Assembly (NCBI GenBank): GCA_025463605.1
Contig: JAODAV010000011.1
Span: forward strand, 62,001-126,000
From: Rhodoglobus sp.
Lineage (GTDB): Bacteria; Actinomycetota; Actinomycetes; Actinomycetales; Microbacteriaceae
Length of the DNA stretch: 64,000 bases
Direction: 5' to 3'
The notes beneath the pieces are model-generated. The model was given only the letters and a program-made list of their open reading frames with translations, was not told the DNA's origin and did no database searches. This document shows positions 35,555 through 45,900 of this stretch, one piece after another. The position numbers were made by a program, and so were the translations under genes. Numbering within the stretch: the first letter of the stretch is position 1; every line of letters begins with the position of its first letter.

Positions 35555-35965
35555 CTACGACCCCGAGATGTTGACGAGCCAGCTGACGCCGTACTTGTCG
35601 ACGAGCATCCCGAAGCTGTCGCCCCACGGTGCAAGCTCGAGCGGTTCGACGATCGTCGCGCCATCGGAGAGCTTCTCCCAGTAGCCCCGCAGCTGCGCGT
35701 CATCCTCGCCGCTGAGCGACACCGAGTAGTTGGTGCCCGTGGTGTACTCCTGGCCCGTCGGCGTGTCGGCCCCCATCAGCACGAGCCCGCCCTCGGCCTC
35801 GAGCTGCGCGTGCATGATCTTGTCGGCATCCGCCGGATTGTCGGCGCCGCCGAATTCGGCGAACGTATTGAGAACCAGCTCACCCCCGAACACCGAGTTG
35901 TAGAACTCCATCGCCTCGCGAGCGTTCTCGCGGAACGAGAGGTAGGGGTTGAGACGAGTGGGCAT
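35555..35965 (-). CDS. PhnB-like VOC family protein
   Basis: A 136-aa protein of the PhnB/3-demethylubiquinone-methyltransferase-like VOC group: N-P-Y-L-S-F-R-E-N-A-R-E-A-M-E-F-Y near residues 6-22, I-M-H-A-Q-L-E near 50-56, L-V-L-M-G-A-D, and the C-terminal W-G-D-S-F-G-M-L-V-D-K-Y-G-V-S-W. Family members are often annotated as glyoxalases without proof. AAAGGAG lies 8 nt before the ATG. It converges on the quinone reductase gene (23 bp) and is divergent from the GNAT gene. Confidence 0.85.
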   Translation of the reverse strand: MPTRLNPYLSFRENAREAMEFYNSVFGGELVLNTFAEFGGADNPADADKIMHAQLEAEGGLVLMGADTPTGQEYTTGTNYSVSLSGEDDAQLRGYWEKLSDGATIVEPLELAPWGDSFGMLVDKYGVSWLVNISGS

Positions 35966-36040
35966 CGTTGGACTCCTTTGTTCGGTCGGTCTGTCAATTG
36001 TCGAACGCCTGCGTACCGATGGCTAGGGGAGAATTGGTGC

Positions 36041-36463
36041 GTGAACACCGACACCCCGCAATTCGAATTCTCGGATGACCCCGCCCGCCTCGACCGCGAT
36101 CGTGTGCAGCACTGGCTCAGCGAGGAGTCCTATTGGGCCCTCGGCCGTGACCGGGCGGTGCAGGATCGCGCGATCGAGGGCTCCCTCAATTTCGGCATGT
36201 ACCGCGACGGCGAGCAGGTGGCGTACGCCCGCATCGTCACCGACGGCGCTACCTTCGCGTGGTTGTGCGACGTCTACGTCGACGCGAGCGTGCGGAGCCT
36301 CGGTGTCGGCGTGGCTCTCATCGCGGGTGTGATGGACGCGCTCGAGCCCCTCGGACTGGGGCGCGTCGCTCTCGCGACACGCGATGCGCACGGGCTGTAC
36401 CGCAAGTTCGGCTTCGACTCGCTCGACGAGCCGCAGAAGTGGATGACCTGGGGCGGTAAGTAA
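36041..36463 (+). CDS. GNAT family N-acetyltransferase
   Basis: A 140-aa acetyltransferase similar to the small YitH/Ats-type GNATs. It contains Y-W-A-L-G-R-D-R near residues 32-39, F-A-W-L-C-D-V-Y-V (strand 4), the acetyl-CoA loop S-V-R-S-L-G-V-G-V-A-L, and the end L-Y-R-K-F-G-F. The GTG at 36041 gives a normal short N-terminus and has GGGGAG about 10 nt upstream; the longer frame from 35810 overlaps the neighbouring gene. Substrate unknown. Confidence 0.8.
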   Translation: MNTDTPQFEFSDDPARLDRDRVQHWLSEESYWALGRDRAVQDRAIEGSLNFGMYRDGEQVAYARIVTDGATFAWLCDVYVDASVRSLGVGVALIAGVMDALEPLGLGRVALATRDAHGLYRKFGFDSLDEPQKWMTWGGK

Positions 36464-36509
36464 CCCGAGCGGCTGGCGCGCCGCACCGCACGGGGGCTTG
36501 AATGGAGAC

Positions 36510-36905
36510 ATGTCGAGCCAGACCCAGCACCTCAGCACCTACATCGAGCGCAGCGCCACCGCAGTGTACGAGTACGCGTCGGATCCGGCGAACCTCCCCG
36601 ATTGGGCGTCCGGACTCGCGGGCTCCATCGAACTGGTGGGCGGAGAGTGGATCTCCGAGTCCCCCATGGGGCGCATCACGATCGAGATGGCCGAACCCAA
36701 CAATTTCGGGGTCATCGACCACTGGGTGACGCTGCCCACGGGCGAGCGGGTGTACAACCCCATGCGCGTAGTGCCCCACGGCGAGGGCTGCGAGGTCGTG
36801 TTCCATCTGCGACGCCAGCCCGGCACGACCGATGACGCGTTCGAGGCCGACGCGATCCTCATCTCCAGTGACCTCGCGAGTCTGAAGACGATCCTCGAGG
36901 GCTAG
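36510..36905 (+). CDS. SRPBCC/polyketide-cyclase-like lipid-binding fold protein
   Basis: A 131-aa protein with the START/SRPBCC pattern: I-E-R-S-A-T-A-V-Y-E-Y-A-S-D-P-A-N-L-P-D-W near residues 10-30, a beta-rich centre (V-I-D-H-W-V-T-L), H-G-E-G-C-E-V-V-F-H-L, and a long C-terminal helix. These proteins bind hydrophobic ligands. The ATG at 36510 is preceded by GGAG at only 2 nt; a TTG at 36498 would add four residues and cannot be excluded. The giant gene ends 68 bp downstream on the opposite strand; no terminator is evident in that gap. Confidence 0.75.
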   Translation: MSSQTQHLSTYIERSATAVYEYASDPANLPDWASGLAGSIELVGGEWISESPMGRITIEMAEPNNFGVIDHWVTLPTGERVYNPMRVVPHGEGCEVVFHLRRQPGTTDDAFEADAILISSDLASLKTILEG

Positions 36906-36973
36906 AGCCCGCGTCTCATCGGAATGCTCCTCGCGACCTCAGCCGGAGCGCACCGGACGCAACTCCCGGTCGG

Positions 36974-39900
36974 CTATTTCTTGCCGCGACCGGGGGGTCC
37001 AGGGGCGGGCGCCGGGGTTGGGGCAGGTGCGGGTGCGGGTGCTGGGGCAGGTGCGGGGGCTGGCTCGGGCGCAGGCGTCGGGGCTGGCTCGGGCGCTGGC
37101 GTCGGGGCTGGCGCGGGGGCTGGCGCAATGACGGTCGACACGCCCGGAGGGGTGTACCCGTCCGTGCGCACGCGGAGGGCATCGAATCTCGCGGTACCCG
37201 CCGCGACGAGAAGCCCGAACCGGCCGTCGGCGAGGGCGGCGTTGTAGGCCCGGGACCGGATGAACGCGCCGTTCACCATCAGGGACACCGACGCACCCTT
37301 GATCGTGAGGAGAATCGTGTATGTCACGCCCGCGGAGAGCGTCCTGCTCACCGTCTCGTCCACGACCGTGCGCCCGCCGGCAACGTGCCCGAACACGACC
37401 GCCTGGGCGGCCAGGTCGAGCACGATGAACTTGTAGTCGGAGGGGCTGTAGTAGTCATAGACCACGCCGGCTCGTGCGCCGGCGGTCAGCGTGATGGCCG
37501 TCGTGATCTCGAGGTAGGCGTTGGCCGCGAGCGAGGAACCGAGGTGCGTTAGGGTCACGGCGGCCTGACCGCTGACGGCCGATGATCCGGTGAGTGCCCC
37601 AGACGAGGCGGTCCACATGCCACCGACGCCCTGGACGATCCCGGCACCACCGGTGAACTCCTCGGTGACATCCAACGTGATCGCCGGCGGCAGCACCTGC
37701 ACGGAGATGTTGTCGAACGTCCCTCGTGCGCCATCCGAACCGACGCCCACGAAACCCTTGTTCAGTCCGACGGCAACGCCGTCCAGCATCCGGGGTGCGA
37801 ACGTGTGCGTGAACGCGGACTTCCCATCCAGCAGCACCGTCACGGTAGTGCCGTTGACCGCGACGAGCATCGTGTACCAGGTGTTGTACTTCACACCGCC
37901 CGGCACCGATGCCTGCACGTCGACGTTCCAGCCTGAGGCGGTCCTGCGGCCCATGACCAGCTTGTTGGTCGACTGATCTACACCGGCGAACTTGAAGTCG
38001 TCCGGGGCGAAGTAGTCGAAGATCACGAAGGCGTTGGCCTTCCAGCCGCCGGTCGGCTTGGTCAGGTTGATCTGCGCGTTGATCTCGAAGTAGATCGGCA
38101 GGTACTGGTCGATGTAGTACACGGCTACGGCATCCCCGCCGGTCGACGTCGCCGTTACCGTCAGCGCTCCGCCCAACACCCCGAACGCGCCCGAGTCGGT
38201 GAAGAAATCCTCGGCGGTGCCGGTGCTGAACGCGGCCGACCGCAGCACGTCCCTCTTGCCACCGGGCACGTTTCCGGGCTGCGGGTCGCGCGGGCCGCCC
38301 GTCTGGTCCTGCCAGTAGTCGTCTTTCTGGATGACGAGCCCGACCTCGCCGAACGGCTCACCGTTGCGCGCCGCGGACATCGCGCCGGCGAGTTGCGCGA
38401 TGGTGAAGTCCGCGCCCTGGGCGGCCGACAGGCGGTACAGGAACTCCATGAGGCCGGGCGCGAGCTGGCGGCTCACCGTGCCGAGCCCGAACGGTGCGAA
38501 CGGCACGAGGTAGCTGTTGAACTCGCCCACCCAGTCGATCAGGCGATCACCACCGGTGTTGGCGATGAGCACGTCGAGTCCGGCGCCGCCGAAGGCACGA
38601 TCCTCGTACGAGACGTTGGTGTCGGGCTGGTTGTTGAGGCCCCCGTTGGTGGTGAGAACGTCGTCCGCCTGGAGCAGGTCGTTGCCCCAGCCGCCCCACA
38701 GCGTGTCGCGGCCGGTGCCGCCCACGATCCAGTCGTTGCCGTGGTCACCGAAGAGCACGTCGTCGCCGTCGGTGCGTGTCGTCGTGGCGACCGCGTCGAA
38801 CCGACCCTGGGTGTGATCGAAGTTGAGGAACCACTCCCCGCCATTGACGACCAGCTTCACCATCGGGGCGTACTCGTCGTAGAGCGCGAATTCTCCGGCG
38901 GTGGGGTCGAACCCGAGCAGGGTGCCGTCGTTGAAGGGCCGGCTGAAGTCGCTGCGCACCCCTCCGACGCCGTACGCCTGCGACAGCGTCTCCGCACCCG
39001 AGATCGCGTCATCACCGGAGCCACCGTGGATGAAGTCGCCGTCCCAGCCGCCGAAGAGCACGTCGTTGGCGTACTTTGCCACGAAGAGGGTGTCAAGGTG
39101 GTCATCGTTCACCGCGAACGGGGTCAGGTCCACCCGCTTGTTGAGCTTGTTGATCGGGAACAGGATTGCCACCTGTGCCCGGCCAGGGCTAGCGACCTCG
39201 ACCTGCGCGTTGATCGCCGTGACGCCGTTGAGGGGCTCGGTCGAACCGTTGCGGCTGGTGAAGATGCGGCCGTCGTCGCCGAGAATTCCGTCGACACCCG
39301 TGCCGCCGGAGATCCAGTCGTGGCCCCAGCCGCCGATGAGATCGTCGTCGCCCGCGTCGCCGAAGACGACGTCGTTGCCGCCACCAACGTAGACGGTGTC
39401 GTCGCCCGACTCGCCGTGCACCTCGTCGTTGCCGACCACGTCGCCGGTGAGCGCCGCGAGGTCGAAGTCTGGGCCACCGGGAGTGTAGTCGAGCAACTGG
39501 ACGGCACGCGGGACGAGGCGCACCGCCTCGCCGTAGTTGTCGTAGGTGAAGGTGCGGTACGCGGTCGCGCCGCCAGTTGCGGCGCTGACGAGCCGGAAGA
39601 TGTTGCCGTTGTCGCCGACGATGTTGTCGGAGTCGCGCCCGTGCAGGGTGGTGTCGTCGTTGCGCGCGACATCCGTGCCGGCACCGCCGAAGAGGATGTC
39701 GGCAGCGTCGGGGCGCTGCGCCTTCGTGCCCAGCGAGAACAGTCCGGAACTGCCGCCGACGATGTCGTCGCGGCCGAGGTTTCCGAAGACGACGTCGGAG
39801 CCGCCGCCGCCCTCGATATAGTCGTCGCCGTCGGTCGCAGCCTCCACGGAGGGCGCGAGCACCAGCAAGCCGGCCGCGTCGCGGGAGGCGGCCACGGCGA

Positions 39901-42900
39901 GGTCGATCGAGCCGTCCCCCTGGATGACGTCATCGCCGAGCTGGCCGAAGACCGTGTCGTCGTGTGCGCCGCCGGCGATGTAGTCATTGCCGAAGCGGTC
40001 GGCAGGCGTTGTCGCGGCGTGATCGAGGAAGGTGATGCGGTAGTCGCTCCACGCGGTCGCCCCTGCGGGGTTGTTCTGCCACGCCGCGGTGACGAGCGCC
40101 TCGCCGGCCGTCAGGAGTGCGGTGCTGTAGATCTCGGTTCCGCTGAGCACGCGGAAGCGCGGGCTGCGGTGATCGCCGAACGTCAGCGAGCGGTCGAGCG
40201 AGACGTTGTCGCCGAAGATGAGGTCTTCCTCGGTGCCGCCGTCGATGCGATCGCTGCCGGTTCCGCCGATGAGCACGTCCCGCCCGCCCTGACCGCGGAT
40301 GACATCGTTGCCGCCGGTCGCATTGTCGGTCACGGTAATGGTGACCACATGCAGGGCACTTGCCCGCACCGCGATGTCCATGAACCCGTGGTCGCCGACG
40401 ACGGTGTCGTCGTTGCCGCCGACCGCTATCGTGTCGCCCGCGGCGCCGCCGAGCACCAGGTCGATGCCGGCGCCGGAGGTGATGGCGTCAGCGCCGCCGA
40501 TGGTCGGGTCGGTGGTCTCGAGCCGGCCGGCCGTCAGCGCGAGCGCTCCCCATGCCTGGGTCGCAGGGCCGATGGCGGCCGTGAACCGCCCGTTGTCGCC
40601 GAGCACCACGTTGCGACCATCGGAGACCGTGATGGTGTCGCCTCCGATGCCGCCGACGACGAGGTCGTCGCCCACTCCGGTGGCGATCGTGTCGGCGCCG
40701 CCGAACGCGGGATCGATCGACCAGACGCGGTCGATGTCGGCGGCAGCGGCATCCTGGCTCACCCAGTCGACGAAGCCGTGATCGCCGAAGACGATGCCGG
40801 CGCCGTCGGGGGCACCCGCGGTCTCGCCGCGGTTGGTCGTGATGGTGTCTCCGTCGGCGCCGCCGAGCACGATGTCTGCGCCGACGCCGGTGGTGATGAC
40901 ATCCGCGCCGCCGATGGTCGGGTCGATCGTGGTGACCAGGCCGAGCGGACGCACCGCGCCGTCGGTGAAGTCGCCCACGCCGCCGTTGCCGGACTGCGCC
41001 ACCACGGCGCCGGTCGCGTCGACCCACTGCACGAGGCCGCGGTCGCCGAAGACGATGTCGCCGCCCGTACCGCCGTGCAGGCGGTCCGCTCCGATACCCC
41101 CGAAGATGACGAGCGGGAGGGTCGAAGCCGAACCGATCACCAGGTCGTCGTCGCTCGTGCCGGCAGGAAGAATTGCGCCCAGGCCGGGCATCGTGAACTG
41201 CTGCGTCGACGTGCGGGTCACTTCGACGACGACGTACCCGGCCATCCCGTCGCGCTGCGCCGGAGCGCCGAAGCTGAGCACAGAACCGGATGCGGTGACC
41301 TCGGTTGCGCCGAGCAGGCGGCCATTGACCCAGACGCGGTAGCCCACGACGTCGGCGGTGGAGCCGAGATCGAAGGTGCCCCCGGCCTGAACCGTCCACG
41401 CGGTGAGGCGCAGCGTGACCGTCACGATGTCGCCTGGCATCAGGGAGTCGAAGAGGCCGATCGTGTCGAGTCGCGAAGAGGCAACATATCGCGCGGGGTC
41501 GATCGTCGTGGTAATGCCACCGCGGGTGATCGTGATCCCGGAGATGGTGTCGGGACGCAATGGCTCGTCGCCGTCGTCGAGGTCGGCGTTCAGGTCGAGA
41601 ACGTTGTCGTTCGGGCCCTGGGTGTTCAGGACGAAGAACCCGTCCTCGCTCGCCTGCAGAGCGACCGTCACGGTGTCGTTGCCGAGACCGGTGTTCAGCC
41701 AGGTGGTCGTCCGCACTCCCGGGCTGGTGTGGGTGCCGTCGACGGTTATGGTGTCGGCGAAACCGCTCGTCCAGATCCGGATGCCGTCCGCAAAGGTGCC
41801 GCCCGCGGCGGCCCGCCACGAGATGCCGGCCGGCGCGAGCCCGACGACGAAGATGTCGCCGGATGCCGCCAGATCGCCGACGCGCGCGATGGCGGCGGAC
41901 GGGACATCCGTGATGAGCACGTTCGCATCGCCCGCGCCCGCGCCCTCGTCGCTCAGCAGCAGCGTGTGCCGACCCGTGCCGAGGTCGAGGTTGAGGGTGC
42001 CCGCGATCAGGTCGACATCGCCGGCCAGGAACTCCGGCTTGTCGGCGATGCCCGCGTTCGCCTGCGACGAGATGTACACCCGGTCATCGCCCGCTCCGAA
42101 CGAGACGTTCGTGAGGGGCAGCGTGCCGCGCACGTTGAGCACGTCGTGGCCCGATCCGAACGCCAGGTTCAGCGTCTCGAGCCCGTGGTAGCGGATGCCC
42201 GCACGAGCGGTCCCGTCGGTGGCGACATTTACCGCGCCGGCGCCGAGCGCTGCGAGCTGAAGAGTGATCGGCAGTGCCGTGCTCTCGTTCACCTCTCCGC
42301 GGAACCCGATGAGGTACGTGCCGCCGACGAGCCAGACATAGACGCTCGCCGCGCAGCGGGTGGCATCCTCTTCGCCGCAGCTCATCGAGACTCCCGGATC
42401 CGCACCGGGGGTGGTCGGGAACAGCAGTGACTGCAGCGCGAACCGCACCGCTTCCGCGGAGGTTCCCGCCGCGAACGTGACGGCACCGATGCCGGTGGTG
42501 GCGCCGCCCTGCACCTGCGAGAGCAGGATGGTGAAGGTCGCACCGGACGGCGTGACGGAGTAGAGCCGGTCGAGCGGGCGCCCGAGTTCGTCTGTGCCGG
42601 CCCGCGGCGTCATGTCGAGCCCGGTAAGAGTGTCTTGCGTGAGCCAGCCGAGGTTGTCGTTTCCGTCGCCGAAGTCGTTCAGGTTGGCGACGTCGCTGCC
42701 CACACCGCCCTCGAGAACGAGCAGGGCGGCCAGGAGATCGAGTAGTCCGGATGCCGTCCCCACGTGGAACGTGTCGTTGTCGGTGTTGCCGAGCAGCGGC
42801 GTCGCCGGGTTGGTGGGGCCGCCCACGACGCGCGTGTGACCGTCGATGGCGCGAATCGTGACGACGTCGTCGCCCGGACCCGCGTCGATGGTCGACGTGC

Positions 42901-45900
42901 CGGCGTGCGTGCTCTGCACCGTGAAGGTGTCATCGCCGTAGCCGAGAAGGATGGTGAGGTCCTCGAATTGCGCATAACGGATGCCGCCGAGCACCGGTCG
43001 GCCGGCGAGGGAGCGATCCGGGGCCATGCCGAGGCCGGTGATGCGATCGACGGTCAGCACGCCCACGTCATCGGCCGGGCTGTTCTCGTTGTGAACGACG
43101 AGGGTATCCACCTGGGCGCTCTCGATGGCGTCCGCGGTACTAGCGGTGACCGGGAGCGGCGTACTGGACTGCTCTCCCGGCAGCACGATCGGCAGATAGT
43201 CGTCGAGGTCCAGCCGCACCGGCGGGTTCGGGTCGTCGCCGCCGGACACGTACAGCGGACCCTGGATGAGGTGTACCCGGCGGGCTGTGTCGGCGAACTC
43301 CTGCACGTCGCCGCCGTCGATGACAGTGTCATCGATGGCGCGAACGATCACGGTGCGCGCCGTCGACCAGTCGGCGGCGGTGAACGCGAGCGCCAGCTGA
43401 CCGACCCACGCTGTGCCGTTCCAGAACTCGAGCTGGGGCGCGTGGCAACCGTTCGGCAGTCCGCAATCCGGCCCGCCGATGTCCAGGGTGAACGACGCGA
43501 CAGCGTTCAGGCGGACTGTGACCGTCTCGCCGGCCGCGGGGGCCTTGGTGAGGCGCACGGTGTACGCCGCCGAGGCACCGAACTGCGAACCGGTCGCGCC
43601 TTCGACGAGCCGGATCTCTCCGCCGACCGGCGTGATGACGACGCCGGGGGTGTCGCCGTCGTGCACGAGGACGTTCACGCCCACCACGATCGCTCCGGCG
43701 AGTTCGGCCACGTACACCTCGGTGACGCCCACGGTGAACGTGTCGGCGCCCCACGGGTCCGTGACCGTGATCGTGTTCGCGGTGTTCGTGGCGATGGTGC
43801 GGTAGGTCGCGGTGCCGTTCGCGCCGACGAGCCGCAGGAGCGCGCCGCTGAGGCCGCCTCCCACGGTCGGCAGCACGACGCCGGTGAGCGTGACCGTGCG
43901 GCCGTCGGACGAGACCGCCGACACGGTGCCCTGCACCGCGGACTGCGTGATCGGCGCGGTGTAGCCGGTGATGACGAACGTGTCGCCGAGGGCGGGCGCG
44001 AGATCCCACTCCCCCTCGATCTCGATCATCGTCGCGGTGTTGTTCCAGATGCGGTACACCTGGCCCGCTCCCGCACCGCTCGTGATGCGGATCAGCTGGC
44101 CCTTCAGGGTTCCCGCGGCCGCGGTCATGCCGGCGAAGGTGAACTCGTTCCTCAGACCGCCCGCACCACCGACGGTGCCGAGGACGCGGTCCATCGACGT
44201 CACGACAGCGGTGATGCCCTGGACGTGCTGCCCCTCGATCGCCGTGTCGTCAACGGCGCGCACGTGAACCGTGCGCGCGCCGGCGGCAGCGAACGTCAAC
44301 AGGAGGGACGTGGACCACGTCACGCCGTTGGCGGAGATCTCGAGTCCGGCAGGCGCGGTGACGAGCACCGTCACGGGATTCAGCGGGGTCGAAGTGATGC
44401 GAACCTCGTAGGTCGCGATCGTTCCGCCGGTGGCGCCCGACGGCTCGACGACACGGACGCCACCGTCCGGCAGGAGGATGGGCACCGCGGGGGCATCATC
44501 GTCGATCACGCGGACGAACGTGGTGGCGACCAGCGCACCCGCGTACTCCCCGCCGGTGACGATCGCATCGATCGGCGTCATCGTCTCGGGCTCGGCCGCG
44601 AGGTCGTTGATCGCGCGCACCAGGACGGTGCGCTGGGCGGTGTCGCCGGCTGCGAAGACGAGGGTCACCGAGGTCTGCCAGGTCGCCCCGCCGTCGAGGG
44701 AGAGCTCGATGGAGCGGGCGCGGCTCGTGGACGTCGGGTCGACTGCCGGGCCCAGCAGGGTGACCCGAACGGCGCTGAGCGGCGCCTTCGTGAGCCGCAC
44801 ACTCACAGAACCCGTTGCCCCGCCCTCGATCAGCACTAGCGAGCCAGCGCCCACTGGTGCGATCACCACGGTGGGCTCGTCGTTGTCCATGATCTCTGTG
44901 GAAATGCCATCGACCGGCAGCAGCGCCCACGCGCTGTTGGCGATCGTGCTCTCCACGTCATGGCGGATCAGCCCGGTGTGCCCGAGAAGGTCGTCGGCCT
45001 GCACGGCAGGGGCGGCGCTGCCGACCTCGACGCGGTCGGAGCCGAGCCCGCCGAAGATGGACAGCTCGATCGCCGGGTTGGTGGAGAGCACGTGGAAGAC
45101 GTCGTCGCCCTCCATGCCGTAGATGGAGACCTTTTCCACATTCACGTAACGCAGGACGCGGCCGGCGCCGTAGACCCCGCTGGCCGTGATCACGAACGTG
45201 TCGCCGAACTCGGTGCCGATGATGACCACGACATCGAACCCGGCCCCGCCGTCGATGTTCACGGGGGCGTTCGTCGCGTACTCGATGAAGTTGCGGCCCT
45301 CGCCTGCGTTGAGCGCGGTCAGTTCGGACTCTCCCACGAACGAGCGGATTACGAAGGTATCGTCGCCCGCGTCGCCGTACAGGTTCAGGGTCGCGACATT
45401 GCGGAATACCTGGAACACGTCGTCACCCGAGCCGCCGTAGGCAGAGGCGGTGAACGAGACACCCCGGGTGAGCAGGCCGCGCGTCGATGCGAAGAAGGCA
45501 GTCGCCGGGAACTCCGGATCCGCCACGTAAGCGGTGTAGAGCTGGCCGAACCGGAACGTGTCGTTGCCCGAGTCGCCGTTCACCACGACGACGGAGGCGG
45601 TGTCGTCGAACGCGAACGTGTCGTCGCCCGCACCGCCGTTCACCACCACGCTGCCGGTGATCTCCTGGCCGTACGTGACCTTCTCGACTCCCCCGAATTG
45701 GCCCGGGACGGCGCCCGGCGAGGAGAGCAGCGCGATAAGGGCGCGCGTGGCGTTGCCACGGAGCAGGAACGTGTCGCTCAGGGCCGAACCGTTGACGACG
45801 AGCACGTTGGTGCCACCGTCGATGATGTCGAAGGTGTTGATGCGGCTGTCGCCGACCCCGAACAGGTCGATCAGGAAGTAGTCGGAGTTCGCGCCGCCGT

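Noticed and set aside
38393-42430. A 1,345-codon open frame on the plus strand
   Set aside because: It is antisense to RTX block 2. The repeated Gly/Asp codons of the sense strand remove stops from the opposite strand; the product is low-complexity and resembles no family.
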